Shown piece by piece: positions 23,360-36,707 of a DNA stretch of 64,000 nucleotides. The translations under genes were made by a program, and so were the position numbers. This DNA comes from Hanleya hanleyi (lineage: Eukaryota; Mollusca; Polyplacophora; Lepidopleurida; Hanleyidae): NCBI GenBank assembly GCA_036873755.1, contig JAVTVY010047922.1, positions 174,899 through 238,898 of the forward strand, written 5' to 3'. Every line of letters begins with the position of its first letter. Positions within the stretch are counted from its first letter, which is position 1. The notes beneath the pieces were generated by a model. That model had not been told where the DNA came from. It did not search any database and worked only from the letters and a program-made list of their open reading frames with translations.

Positions 23360-23572
23360 GGGGGCTAGGTGGACTATAATCCATACAAGGCTGACGCTGC
23401 GAGGATTATATATCTGGATTTTAAAGGAAACTGCCGATAGTCTAGGTGGAACGTCGTATTTAGACCTACACAACTTTGAAAATAAGAAGGGATTTCTGTA
23501 ACATCGACTCTACTTAACGAGAGTTAACTGTCACTGGACAGTAAAATTTCGGAATGGCCTGCATATTCTGCA
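23360..23572 (+). pseudogene. Heavily decayed RT fragment
   Basis: Broken frames match the RT fragment at 12488 and the 56-bp unit. AATCCATACAAGGCTGACGC resembles the NPYSSDA codons. TCGTATTTAGACCTACAC reads SYLDLH, and CTGGACAGTAAAATTTCGG matches the LDSNIP codons. A base insertion, an internal deletion of roughly 100 bp and a stop separate them. Confidence 0.6.
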
Positions 23573-24640
23573 TTTTTTCATAATTTCACATTTCATCAGT
23601 TAGTACCATTATACATTGTAATCTATCCATAAAAAATACATCCAGGTCAGGTAACTGCGTCATTCATGTCGTATGCTGCTGATAAAGAGTGGACTATTAT
23701 TCACGCAACATTACCTATTATATGGACATATTTACTGGATGCGTTAAATGGACTGAATAATATGACGCTAGGGTGAATACCATGAACATTTTTGCAATAT
23801 TATAGTCAATGTGACAAAAGAGACGTCAGTCATCCCACTTTGATAATGATAATAAATTCAGACAGGTAAGATTAACGATTTATACAATGTGGTTGTTGTA
23901 CCAAGTCCCCTGCAGGTATAGGAAAAGAGAATGTTTACAAACTTAATCTTAATGTAAACCATTACGAGATCATATAGTAATTTAGTGATGGTCGTACAAT
24001 ATTTAATTGTTTATTATTATAGGACAGATATTGTACCAGTTTGAGCGTGGATAATAATTCATAAATAATTAATACAGACGCTATTCCTTTATGCACGTAT
24101 CTAGGCAGACCAAACAGACATGACCGAGTGCAAGAATGGTCATCCCATATAGATCAAATTAATGCGTTCAAATGCAATATAGCGAATATATTATGCAGTT
24201 CACTGATTTTGTAAAAATCATTTAATCAGTTCATCTCTGGGATGAGAATTTTATCATCCTTGGGTATACTGTGTGCTAATTTGAGATAGCATATTAGAAT
24301 AATCAGACCGAAACAGCTTCATAATGAAATTAGGCATTGCCAAGCAACTCTAGCCATTATCGTGGCCATTTCCTTATTATTTTGTCACGGACATGTCAAT
24401 AAATCAGCAATATTTCAGTGACATTTATACATGATTTACATCAGCTATGATTTTATTATACGCTGTATAACGTCTGCTTGATAGAAGAAATGTTCTCTAA
24501 AAAAACCGCTTTAAATTTAAAAAATACTTTCCCAACCGTGATTCCGTAACTATGGAATTCGAATCGCGACGTTCGAGCACAGCTAATACTTAGCGCTGAC
24601 TAAGAGCTGAACAACTAAATTTAGAAATGTATACTGGAAA
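23573..24640. other. AT-rich sequence, no gene seen
   Basis: No recognisable exon, array or inverted repeat. Confidence 0.35.
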
Positions 24641-24649
24641 AAGACATGC

Positions 24650-24900
24650 ACGGACATCCACGGACATGCACGGACACATATAAGCAAGAACCATTTTAAA
24701 GTCCCCCAGTGGCGCCACCTTCAGGCAGATGTTGCTGAAATGCGATACCGACTGGCGTCTTGTCGCAAGGAATACGTATGCCGAATTTCGGAAGAATCCA
24801 ACAAAGCGTTACAAAGTAATCATTCGAACAGACATCCACAGACATGCACGGACACATAGAAGCAAGAACCATTTTAAAGTCCCCCGGCCGCGTTGCGGCG
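24650..24900 (-). repeat. Duplicated ~50-bp block around a retroelement-like 3' end
   Basis: GACATGCACGGACACATA followed by AGCAAGAACCATTTTAAAG and a C-run occurs at 24660-24708 and again at 24842-24888, separated by ~130 bp. Its look resembles 3' UTR sequence of an old LINE or SINE, but no ORF supports this. Confidence 0.4.
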
Positions 24901-25439
24901 GGGGACAATAAATTGAAGCTTGACCGTGTTGATGGGCCGCGAAATCCGTATCCGACTCAATAGTGCCTAATGTTGTGGCGCGTTGGTGAAAGTTCAGATA
25001 CTCCAAATACATGTTGTGGTGATCTTGACTGTGGACAATTTTTGTGAGCTATATAAACGCAGGAGCTGTCAGCAGTTTTCAATGACGTTGTGGGATAGCA
25101 TGTTTCTTCCCCACTTTTGCGCATCGACGCTTTGTTCAATTAAAATGTACATGTGTTTTTCATGTGGAAGTAATGAAAAAATGGTATGCAGGCAAACTGC
25201 CTTTGTGCGTGGTATATATTCAAGAAAGAAAAAAAACTATACGAATGTAGCATGTTGAGTAATAACCGAAACCGTATTTCACTCAAAGCACTTTCACATA
25301 TCCCGATATTCTTATGTGAGTAATAAAATACAAGTATGTACGAGCAAAAATAGGCCTAAGTTGTCAGGGTTACATAAATGGAGAATAACATTTAGAAAGA
25401 CATGTTTCAACTTGACTTGGCATATGTATATAAAAAATA

Positions 25440-25587
25440 TTCAGAACATAAGTGTATTGCCAAGAACATAAGTGTATTGCCAAGAACATAAGTGTATTGC
25501 CAAGAACATAAGTGTATTGCCAAGAACATAAGTGTATTGCCAAGAACATAAGTGTATTGCCAAGAACATAAGTGTATTGCCAAGAAT
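25440..25587 (+). repeat. 20-bp minisatellite (7 units)
   Basis: The unit AAGAACATAAGTGTATTGCC is repeated seven times almost without change. The minus-strand frame through it reads a monotonous LAIHLCSWQYTYVLGNT pattern and is not a gene. Confidence 0.95.
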
Positions 25588-25589
25588 GT

Positions 25590-26499
25590 TGCGATCGTCT
25601 TCTTACCTGGAAATCATGTAGTTCCACTGAATAACAGGAAAAATAATTAGCGGAACTTGTGGTTTCCTTTGCCCCCGAGATCTAGCAAAACTCAAAAGCG
25701 TCTTTGTTGGCTTTAATTTGGGTTCTTCCGACAAATCCTAAAATTAGCTTCGCTGCACGCTAATAGCTGAACACTAAAATCAACATTAATTTATCTGTCC
25801 GCGAAATGTCTACGGGAATATTGCTTTTAAGGCTGGGCATACCGGGAATCGCCCATAGACACTGTCTCTGAAGTGGATCAATTGTTGTATGTTATGGAAG
25901 GAGGTTAATTGAATGTTATAGCATGCCATCTTCACTTTGTTCCCAGAGACGATGTTGACTATGGGGTTTGAATATCGAATTGTTATACACTATAATGTTA
26001 ATGTAAAGCCACGATAATTATAGTGAAAAAGATTAATGCATGAAATTTATTCAATGGGCAGATAATTACCCATCAAACATTGAAGCACTTTGTAAGGACA
26101 GCAACATGTATCCATGGCGTGTAGCGAGCTATACATTCAAATAGCTAACCAACATACACTGTAAATTTAGTTTGAATCTCTTTGATCGTTGTAGTATATC
26201 GAATCGGCTAAGAAAATTGATCACACAATTAATGTAAAAACAGAAGTATCAACGGCAGTGGATGACCCCAAGAGGTTGACACTGATAACCATACCTTTGC
26301 CAGGCTTATGTCGTCCCACAATCACTATCGTGCGAAGGCATGTTTGCTTGAAACATTCGTCAGACATCAGTCTAACCTATACAGTTCAACCACAAAGTAC
26401 TTTTGTTTTGAAAGTGCTCCATGCGTGTCTGCTATTATCATATTACTACCTTATTTTTTTATATAAAAAAAATGGCTTGTCTTTTTAATGAGATCGGAT
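25590..26499. other. Unassigned sequence
   Basis: No gene or repeat supported. Confidence 0.3.
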
Positions 26500-26730
26500 G
26501 GGGGGGGATTGGTTTTAATGTCGCACTCAAGTGTGTTTCACTCATATGATGATAGTCAGTTTGGATGGTGAAGGAAGCCGGAGTACCCGGAGAGAACCAC
26601 CGCCCGTCGGCAAATAACTGACAAACTTTCACACATGCACCATCTGGGCTCGAACCCGTGCCGGTTCAGTGGTGTGAGGCTAGCGATCACCAGCGAAACG
26701 CCTTAGACCACTCGGACACCGAGGGTCCCG
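26500..26730 (-). mobile_element. tRNA-derived SINE
   Basis: Read on the minus strand from 26730, the head is tRNA Ser/Leu-like: an A-box region GTCCGAGTGGTCTAAGGCG and a B-box GGTTCGAGCCC. The variable part between is degenerate. The body has GGTGGTTCTCTCCGGGTACT and CATATGAGTGAAACACAC, and the element ends at a C-run (26500-26507 on the plus strand). It is a pol III-type non-autonomous retroposon whose body resembles conserved central domains of metazoan SINEs. Confidence 0.85.
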
Positions 26731-26731
26731 G

Positions 26732-27794
26732 ACGAACGCCTATCGTCTAACATCTAAGGGTTAGATCTACATGAGCATGTCATTGCCAATGCCTTCTCCG
26801 TAGCTTGCCATTAGCCGATTACGAAATAAATTGCAATAAAACTGAATTAAATTATTCTTTTGAACAAAAAATGACCGAAATCTCGTGCTGATAATGCATG
26901 TTAGTAGTTTAAAAAAAATTGACAATAATCCCAAGATAATACCTTTTAAGATATAACTTAATCTTGTGTTTCATACACTTCTCGAAATTTAGGGGCTGAT
27001 ATTTTCGTGAAATAAATTGCAGAGGATGAGGGGTTCGATCCTGCAAAACTAGCATGTTTGACTGTCAAATATTGACTTGATATGTAACTATTTTCTTCTC
27101 AGCGGATTCAACCATGATTTCATATGCATATTTGGTTGATCGACCGATCATAAACATTACATTTAAAGTAATAATATTAGCCGTATCATTAAACGTTCTG
27201 TAGAAAGATGAATTTTGAATCTCAGATGGTGTAGCATACATTCTCGTCATCTTAATCAATGTCATGACCTGTCCACAAAAAGGATTCCACCTGTCTAGCA
27301 TATTTAATTCGGCAAGACATCATTGGAAGTGGTGATATTCAGATTACAATATGAATAAGGACTGGAACTTTCCACCATTGCGACACCCATCTTTGCATAC
27401 TTAGATCGAATTTAGTTAAGTCCATCGTGTGTTCTGAAGTGAAATTGACAAACAACCGAGTAACAAGCAGATCTCAATGGAAAGCCAAAAAGTATATAGA
27501 ACTGTTTCATGTGTTTCATAACAAATTCTGAGATGTTAGTCACAGAATGCGGATTGAGGTGGGTGAAGGCGCTGGAGATAAATCTAGGATAATAAGCAGG
27601 AATAGACAGAATCAAACTAAAGAAATAAATAAATAACGAAATAACATGAATTATGGTGATTGTCAAAACTTTCTATATTTGGAGAGCCTAAAACCGTGAA
27701 AGGAGACCAAGTTAGTGTGTTTACCTGTCACATTGCTCTCGAATACTGTCTGTAAGACTACAATGTATACCTACAAGTTTATATCATTTCTTGG
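26732..27794. other. AT-rich sequence, no gene seen
   Basis: No supported feature was seen. The 78-84-codon minus-strand frames show no domains. Confidence 0.35.
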
Positions 27795-28150
27795 GATTTT
27801 ATATGTACTTGATATTTGGAACATCATGGAGTCTTGCCAGCATCTTTTGTCTTGCAGGAAAATAGCCTATATTCATGTATACTATATGATTTTTTTTTAT
27901 TTCATGCTAAAGATGCTGTACGAATTTGGTCTTCAGGTTATGGACGCGAAAATACTTTAATGAACGACGGTTGAATATCGAATGACGAAAAAGACGCTTG
28001 TGTTATGGGTTTTGTGTATTTATTTTTTCTAGTTCATACACATTTGGAATTGGCGCTGTCATACGAAATAGGTCGTAGGATTACTGACGCGAAGATTATT
28101 TTATGGACGACGGCTGAATATTAAGTGCCGAATCTAACGCTTGCTATTAC
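27795..28150 (+). repeat. RT-element tail fragments
   Basis: TTGGAACATCATGGAGTCTT and TTGTCTTGCAGGAAA are followed by AACGACGGTTGAATATCGAA (~27963-27982). A second terminal block with GGACGACGGCTGAATATTAA lies at ~28104. They repeat the tail at 13142-13390. No RT coding sequence is attached. Confidence 0.6.
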
Positions 28151-29043
28151 AGCATTTTGTCCGTAGAGGGAAACTGGAAAAATAGTGAATAAAAGAATAG
28201 TAGATTGAATCGCTTCAACGTCTGACATTTCGTTGAAATCCTTGGTATTATCAGCATGTTTCCTTTCAACGATACATTTTTAAGCTGTCATTTTCTGGTC
28301 GCCACCGATCCCAAGTTACACGAATGAACTCGAGTTTAACACATGAAGTAGAATATATCGATTTGATGATAATCCCGGACACTGCAGGGATTATCGTGCA
28401 TTCAATATGGTAATAATGTGTGTCGAACGGCAGCACTATAATTATAGAGAAAGGCTCATTGCTAATTCAGGCATAAGCTTCTGCCGAGGTATACGTAGGC
28501 ACGGAATCGGACCATGGATGGAATCTGGCGCGTCTATAATCTTGAAATAGTGGTGGTTTTATGGACAAGCCCGCATATTTCAACAGAAGCACAATAATGT
28601 ATTAAACTTCTCAGAGAACTCGAATCCCAGTCAGTCTATAATATGTAACGCTTACTTATGATTATGATGCAGAAACTATGCAACCTATTCTGGTCATACG
28701 TATGCGCCTCTTCTGACACCTCAAAGTTGTAGCCGATTGACTATGACAACGGAATTCCACTGATGCGAACGTACGGAAGCATATACAAATCTATAGAGGT
28801 ACGATATGCCAATCATAAGGACTTTCATGTCATTGAAATTGAGAAGCGAGTTGATGATGAATCTGTATCATACAATGAGTTGCTGATGCTCGTGCAGTGT
28901 TCAAAAGCAATCTACTAGCAACTTAACATGCTTAGTAACAAGAATTTCCAACAGAAAAGAAGAAAAAACACATGATGCTGAGATAATCGATTAGCCAGGA
29001 GATCGACTGTGTTAGAAAGGTGTATAGACCTGAGGTTCAAAAG
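28151..29043. other. Unassigned sequence
   Basis: No gene or repeat supported. Confidence 0.3.
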
Positions 29044-29443
29044 AAGCTAAGAAAATGGAGTATGCTAATTATATCAAGACGGATTAATGCAGACAACACT
29101 TCTGACGGCTGGAATGAGACATCCTTTAGGGACATGGTAACGCTAAGTTACAGCTCGGGCAGTGAGCAGAATAACTGTTTGATCCCAGAAGCGTGACACG
29201 GTTTAGAAACATTTCGTAGAAACGAGGAAAAAATCGAAAACCGAAGCTAAGAAAATGGAGTATGCTAATTATATCAAGACGGATTAATGCAGACAACACT
29301 TCTGACGGCTGGAATGAGACATCCTTTAGGGACATGGTAACGCTAAGTTACAGCTCGGGCAGTGAGCAGAATAACTATTTGATCCCAGAAGCGTGACACG
29401 GTTTAGAAACAGTTCGGAGAAACGAGGAAAAAATCGAAAACCG
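29044..29443 (+). repeat. 200-bp tandem duplication
   Basis: The block from AAGCTAAGAAAATGGAGTAT to AAAAAATCGAAAACCG occurs twice in direct contact, at 29044-29243 and 29244-29443. Only a few substitutions separate the copies, so the duplication is recent. Confidence 0.95.
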
Positions 29444-31306
29444 ATATGGTGATCGGAATAACTTGAAATTGGTTATGTATTCAGCAACTGCATTTTGATA
29501 TTTGAGAAAAATATAGCAGTTGTGAAAGAGAGGTTGTATGATGTGTACAATCTATAATCTGTTATCTCATCATTTTTTTTCTCCAGCAGCCTGAACATAT
29601 CGGTTCATATAATCTCCTGGAACTTTCATAAATATTACTAATGAATACATAGCAAAGATATACAACAGTTTAACTAATGTGTGCATGGTATTATGCCTGT
29701 GGTTTGTAATATCCGGCCAGGCTATCAAAGTAATGGTGTTATTCCGTAGTCATGGCAGTTCACTGGGTCAATGTACCAACGGTTTTAACTCCACACAAAG
29801 CAGCGATTATAACTTTATCTTTATCAGTATCGCTATACTGTAGATGAAATAAAGTACTTTCCTGTCTTTTCAAGCAGAAAAAGCCGAAACTTTTGCGAAA
29901 AAGATATAAAAAAATGGGCGGTTTATTAAAATTCTCCCATGATCATTTGTACATAGGATTAGGAAACTGGGTTAAAAATATCACCGTTACGTTCCGCGTT
30001 AGATGCGTTAATGCGTCATGTCTCAGTTCTTTACTTGGAACTCAAGTCGATCAAGCCATAATGTCGATCTTGTATGAGTTTGGGTGCATAATACAAGGGG
30101 ATCAGTGAACTTGATTACCATATGCACATCCCAGTCACGTCAGATCTCTAAAATTTATTCTTTGACAATTTTCTCACTGGAAAAGTTGAACCACCATCTT
30201 GCACAAATATTACGCCAATAGACATGACCGAGATATAAAAACTGGCACAAATGTTCAGCCCTCGGTGTCAGTTCGTTCTGGAGCAACGTGAAAAAATGGA
30301 AAACGACACATTTCTAGATAAGAGTTTTCCCTGAAAGATTACAATTGGCGTATTGCAGGAGAATGCGAAATTTCAGTTTGGCTAGACTATTAAATATTGT
30401 AGTATCGGATGGAGCGGACTCCTGTGATTAGAAGTATACTGTGGTAGAGAAAATAATTGGTGTGACTATATGAGGAATATCGGCATCAAATAGAATATTC
30501 AGTGTTCAGGATCGTCTCAAAATGGATCCAGATCGAAAGACCCTTCTGCGATAGTGAGTACTAATTTCAGACGTGCATACAAAGACCATCGAATTTGCTG
30601 GATGTTCTTATGGAGGTAGTTCTGACTTGATATATGTGATATAACAAGTAACGTAAATTCAAGACAAATATTTGGACATTTCTTGTAAATCTCAGCGGTG
30701 ATCATCTTATTATTTATTTACTACGTTAAGATATTTAACCATAATGAACTCCATTAACACGCTGTCAGGATATGCTTTCTTGTGTGTATTGTGAAATATT
30801 ATATTCTAGACTATATGGAAGCCTATAGTCGGTGACCTAAATATGGTCGGTTGATAAATTACAGTTTTGGTGACAATGTCATTAACGCATGACACATGTA
30901 GGCCTACGTTTTTCAATCTGCGAGGCCTGGTGAATTATTGGCGAAACTGTTTTCAGAAGACGGCTCTGAAAAATATACAACGCTGTATTCAACTTTTTGC
31001 TGCACCGCTTAGTAGTTTTTTGTTGAGTATGAAAATTGTGTGAAAAAATCTTTATATGATGCCTAAATCTACGACCGAGTGATATCTACTTAACCGAGAG
31101 CGCGCCGTGTAATATATTTATTGCTCCTGTAAACAAGGTTCGATGTATCCGACCAAACAGCCAACATGAGAACGAACGCGATTCCCCGCAAATTATGGTT
31201 GGGTTGTTATAGTAGGCTGATTCGATAACATAGATATTTTGCTACATGTCTAACTCGATTCACTGTTCCGTGGATGTCGCCCTTGGGAGCACTTTGATTT
31301 CCTCGG
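29444..31306. other. Intergenic DNA with one dispersed-repeat relic
   Basis: 29695-29790 matches part of the repeat at 21640-21815 (TAATATCCGGCC, then GTTATTCCGTAGTCATGGCAG split by small changes). Nothing else was recognised. Confidence 0.35.
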
Positions 31307-31681
31307 TTACAGTCTGCCATCCGATGTTTGTTCAGCCATGAACCGACTCTGTGAATATTCCTTCTGGAGATGCTCGAAAGCGTAATAGCTATTTCCCTTG
31401 TTACTGCTCGGGCAAATAGGTCTATTAAACCTAACTATATTACCAATGTTCATCGGTGCACAGGAGCCATAGTTTGAAGATGTTGGGCACAAATCGAGCG
31501 AAGTCCCTTGATAAACAGGGACAAAATTCATTAGATATAATTGTGACGACGGAAAGTTAGCGATGTCGACAATTAGCACTTGGCTGGAAAATTCGCGTTT
31601 ACCTTTATAGCCCATAGCACTTTGGTCTCCGCCGATGTATGGTAAATTGATAGAGCCATACCAGTTCACGTGTAAATACAA
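31307..31681 (-). CDS. Possible divergent ORF, unrecognised
   Basis: A 124-codon frame with fairly balanced codons encodes a Ser/Tyr/Cys-containing protein (for example LPYIGGDQSAMGYKG and LCPTSSNYGSCAPMN) without a recognised domain or obvious signal peptide. It lies head-to-head with exon 1 of the secreted-protein gene, whose ATG is 265 bp away. A shared promoter is possible but no core elements were clear. It could be a chance frame. Confidence 0.25.
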   Translation of the reverse strand: MYLHVNWYGSINLPYIGGDQSAMGYKGKREFSSQVLIVDIANFPSSQLYLMNFVPVYQGTSLDLCPTSSNYGSCAPMNIGNIVRFNRPICPSSNKGNSYYAFEHLQKEYSQSRFMAEQTSDGRL

Positions 31682-31945
31682 TAGGGATGCGGGGATAACA
31701 GAAATTCTCTAACGTCACAACCATCGAATGGGATAAAGTGGGTGTTGGCCAATTAAAGACCAGGTGTTTCAGCTGTACCCACGCGCGCATGCGTATCGAA
31801 GTTCCGGTCATGGAGCCGAGGTGTGTTTGTTTGAGTGATAAAGGTGCTTAAATATGAACCCCGTTTGCTGCCATGCACGATGGCTACGTGCGTTTGATGA
31901 GAGGAGAGGAGTATTCGTCCACAGTAATACCTGTCCTCTTGAACA

Positions 31946-32156
31946 ATGCAGATTTTCAACTCGGTGTTCCCTTGCACTAGTGTGTTCCTCTCGATATGTC
32001 TGACAGCATGCGTTCACAGTTTGACCGAAGATGGCGCCATTGCTGAATCCGAGTTATTCAGAACTATTAATGCACTCAAAGGAATTCTAGGATTCTTCGC
32101 TAGAAATTACAAACAGGTGAATTTGGACGCCGTTATTGGCACGCGAATGATTGATG
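31946..32156 (+). CDS. Exon 1 of spliced gene for a secreted protein
   Basis: From the ATG, 70 codons plus one base lead to a consensus donor, GATG/GTGAGT, at 32156/32157. The first ~25 residues form a signal peptide: a short start, a hydrophobic stretch CTSVFLSICLTAC, then a likely cleavage near VHS. The mature part begins with acidic residues and continues as a probable helix (LFRTINALKGILGFFARNY), then VNLDAVIGTR. The phase-1 end matches exon 2 at 54786 exactly (G plus GC gives Gly71). The in-frame stop just after the donor lies in the intron. The family is not recognised; it is inferred to be secreted or extracellular. Confidence 0.65.
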
Positions 32157-33285
32157 GTGAGTAATCTAATATTCTCTTACTATGATTTTCATTTTTAGAA
32201 AACTTGCGGGACGCAAACGTTGCATCAATATCACTCTTTTGATGTGGATAAATGCAAACTACCCGATATATTAATATAATACAGTATATAGTGAAGATTG
32301 TACCGAATATTCATGAATTTAAAAAGTTTAATCTTTAATTGACATTCTTCTTTCATATTTACATGAAATAATACAGTTGCTACAGGTATCATGATACAGC
32401 GAAGGATACTAACATTCACGTTACAAACTAATAAATGTCCCCTAATCGAGAGTGTCGTCAATATCATATATATATATACCCGGACCGTAATCCTTCTACT
32501 TTGTGCGGTTCTCCACGGGGAATATTTCACATATCGGCACAAATCTGAATATGAAGCGGATAACATAAATATCGACTTATACGACTGACGAATAATTGAC
32601 CATTGTCTGATAAACAAGTCTCCTAGTTGATCACTGTCATTATGGGACTCTCGGTGCGCTTTGTTATCTGAACGTCAAATGACTATAATATTCTGTAAAA
32701 TGTGAAAGTCGGTGGTTCAGGGAGCAATATCAACATTGACTACCCCTAGCAAATCCTAAGCGACCGATATTAGCATAATAACCACATTCATATCTCTAGT
32801 CGTAGACGCGTATATGGTCATCCCGAGCACCCCCCTCCACCAATTAGCTGAATTATTTTTCGACATTGTTCTCTTCGGCCGTCACATGTTGTATTCAATA
32901 TGTATGTAAGATTGTAATTGCTGTGTATTTCAAACTATGTAAAAGCGGGAGACGCAGTAATAAGTCTATCTTAATGCGCTCATACAATGCACAAAATGCA
33001 ATAAAGCATCATATAAACCAATATCAACATTTGATTGCAAGTTTTGACACATATGGCTTCAGAATTCACGTGAGATTGGAAATGCAACTTTCATGGATTC
33101 CCGTGTTAACATACCGTTATACATTAGATGACAATACTGCTTGGTCTGGATAAATGCACGGCTTTTTTGTATTAATGGTATGCAATTAAACAGTTTACAC
33201 CTGTTCAGAGCTTCCTTCGAGAAGGTCTTGAATATATTGCTGTAAAGTGTTCTGCCGTGAGCCCATAGGGTAACCTGTAGCTATA

Positions 33286-33487
33286 AACTGAGAAAAAATT
33301 GTGTTGAAGACATTTTAACACCTGAATTGTGTTGAAAATAACACAAATTGTGTTGAAATCAACACGATTTTGTGTAGATATGTTGATTTAACACAAAGAG
33401 GTGTTGATTCCCAACACAAAATATTTGTGTTGAAGCCATTTTAGAACAAAATTGTGTTAAAAACAACACAACTTTTTTCGCAGTGTA
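33286..33487. mobile_element. MITE-like element built of AACACAA/TTGTGTT words
   Basis: The inverted ends are ACTGAGAAAAAATTGTGTTG (left) and CAACACAACTTTTTTCGCAG (right), so a ~20-bp imperfect TIR. Between them TTGTGTTGA and its complement alternate, so the whole 200 bp can fold on itself many ways. Confidence 0.65.
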
Positions 33488-36400
33488 ACATGTTTTACGA
33501 ATGAATTGGGCTATAACAGATAAGCAGTATGCATATATTCATATCGTCAGTATAGCCAGGGTCAATAAGACATGCTTGTTACGCCGATTTTGACCTATCG
33601 TGTGCTGTTGGCCTCATATTTTATGACTTTATCATTCTGATAAATGTCCTGTTTTACAATATATACATGATTGTATTAATTGTGCCCTGATTCCATTTTC
33701 TTATCGGACATACTACTGGCTTACTTGTTGTTGGTGTTTGAAACACGTTGACAACCTGGCAGACAGGTGGTATTCGTTCAATAGAACTAATTAGTTAAAG
33801 TTACGTAATACAAATCTCGAAGCAACTGTGGCGTGAAACAACGTACATTGAGCTGCCAAATATGTCTGCAATTAGTTGAATTTTACTATTACAATTTACC
33901 ATGTCTCGCGCGTTTCTTATTTAAAGAAGATATTACAACGTATTGGGAAAGTACTGAATATCAGTATTTCCTGCAATACTACTAACCTTTCGGAACCTTA
34001 ATTTTCTTTCACTCCAAACAACCGCATTAAGAAATTCAATGATGCATGTAGCTTTCCTGCTTTCCTTCAATACGGAAGTAGGGCTGGCTACAGTGTGTTT
34101 GCATTAAATGATTCACAGCCGAGTAACATACTTTGAACATGTAATATTCCTCTCCAGGAATCAAAAATATTTGAGGAGGTAATGGTTAAATAGAGTAATT
34201 AATATTTCCATTTAGTTATACTATTTTCTCATTCAAAACTGGTAGTAGTGCATTTGGGGGGGGGGAGTACTTTTCCTAAATTGAAACAAGGAACAAGTTA
34301 CTGAAGCACGAAGCACGACGAAAGGCTTTGAAATTTTTTGGCTACAATTTCTGATGTTTCATTTGCACACGGCATAATCAATTGAGCGTTCACAAGTAGA
34401 TCTACGAGGCACACATCACCTGCAGGGAGATACGTAAGATAGGCGTTATACGTAGAGAGATACGTAAGTATTAGCTGTAATAAGATTGTCACGATTACCA
34501 AATATCGTATACTGAGTACCCAAATCTGAACGAATGTAACACATAGTTAGCGGTGAAATATATCGGCATTGAGGTGAGGTAATATTATACTCGTCTTTCA
34601 CATACATATGGTTAAAAAGTTTCAAATGCCATCAGAAGATGTGAAATGTTATTGTATGTGACCACATAGCTTATGAACGGATGCGTATAATACCCGAGGG
34701 CACTGTGATCGGCAATAAACGGTTTTGATACTTAGAATCAGACAATTTGGTGTTTAATAAAACTGTAAAACTGGTCATTCAACCCCTGAGTTTAGTGGGA
34801 AGGGTTGTGGTCGTATCGGTTAGAAAGCCAAGGCTGTATGACTAGATGTCTGGTGTCATTGACGATGTTTTACGCACATTGACTTTGGTCTTAATCGTGT
34901 CATACTGACGAAGATCTCTCGATTATTATGGGATGACTGTGTATTGAATGTCTAGTCCGGGGCTCATATCTCATATCTAACTGTTTATTTCCCGAACGAG
35001 CCATTTGCTTTAAGAAGACCCACAAAGACGGCTGTTACTCCGTGCGTATGTTTTCGTGAAATATATTTTTCAATCATTGATGACCAAATAATGGTGTTGA
35101 GAACTTGCTGTTGATAGATAACCTCAGATAACGAGGTTTTATTCGTTTGATAAGTAATATCTGGAAAAGTTAGCATGGGAGTTCCGCGAACATGGGAGTT
35201 CTGCGAGCATGGGGTTAGTTTAATCTTAAAGTCCTTTTTACCTTCACAAGAAGTGTTACATACAAAACACATTTACAGACGAAAACAAGAAAAAGTATCT
35301 TGTGATAGTAGTGAGAATGTGGACCGTATACATCTCGAATTTTGAAACAAAATATGAAACAACCACCTGCTTGCGAGGCGTATGTGCGATTTATTAACTA
35401 TTGGATTACATAAGGGTGCATTGGCAACCAAACGCGTTTTCCATCTTCGACGAGAACATATTTTGTCTAACATTCACAGCTTGCTAAATTTTACGAAGAT
35501 TTTTTTTGGAAGGGAACTGCAACATGACATCGAATTTCAGTCCATCTGAGCCAGAAACTCGAATAGCCTGTCATTGGTACTTAGTCTCGGGGTGAACTGA
35601 TCGACTGGTGGCACATTTGGTATGCATGTCCTGCTCCTGTTCGTCCGAGCGACCGATAATGTCTGGAATGGAATTCTAGTCCTGTTGAAAATTATTCTAT
35701 GTTTTAGCCCTACGCCATTAGTCGATTTGACCCGATGAAGTGTTTCCCCCACATCTAGTCAGTAATCCACACCCTGTCAGCTCTCAACGGAGATCGATCC
35801 TCGGCAAAGTCGTCGATAATCTCAGAGATAATCGGAAAACTGGTAATTTCTTTGTCGAGCCATCAATCGCTGCTCAGCTGCTGAAATTTTTGTGTTTCAG
35901 GGAAAACTCTGACAAATTGCTATTGGTCTCCAAGGCTGGCATGCAGGATGAGTTCATTTCTTGACAGGGATTATAACGACGGTTATGCCATGCCCATGTA
36001 GCCTTATAACATTTAATCGTACAACTTTAGCTTGATGAAGATAATGGAATCATCTCTCTGTCACGCATGCACCACAAACTACAGTTTTGATCCGAGCTCG
36101 ATAAACTGAGTATCTTGTGGTGTGGTCTTAAGGATTGTGTAAGGGCCAACGGAAACTCACTTTGTTAACACGAGTAATCGCCTGTGCCTCCTATATCAAT
36201 CAATAACACGTGTTTAATCTAAAGAATTAACTATTCCAGTATTATTAGTTCTAGAGTGCTAACATTAAAAACTCCGTCGCTGATGTTACGAAACTCTTGT
36301 GATTAGCTAATTGGCATAGGCGAAGCATATCAGCAGCGTGGATGCTAGACGCATAAACCTTTAATTTGCAAGCAATTTGGGCTCACTTTTCTGAAGATTT

Positions 36401-36707
36401 TCTTGCCAAAGTGGGCCATAACGAAGAATATCGTTTTTGAAATGGTAATGGTCGAGAGAGTGGCTAACATTAATATCACCAATAAGAAATACCTCATTAT
36501 ACACCCAGCATATAGGGTAAATTCATTAGCGACTATATCATTGTATAGCCGTAACTGTTTGATAATCGTCCTTTAAATAATTAAAATTTCATAGAAACAT
36601 CCAAATCCGGAAGAATTCAGTATATACGGGCTGATAAATTTAGAGGCGAACAGAGTTGTTCCTAATAATCAGAAAACGTGAAATCTACAAACAATTTGAT
36701 GTCATGG

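Noticed and set aside
25370..25627. 85-codon minus-strand frame
   Set aside because: Nearly all of it is the 20-bp minisatellite translated.
26641..26730. Functional tRNA-Ser or tRNA-Leu gene
   Set aside because: The acceptor and anticodon arms do not pair properly and the sequence continues into a SINE body. The copy at 45771 is the same.
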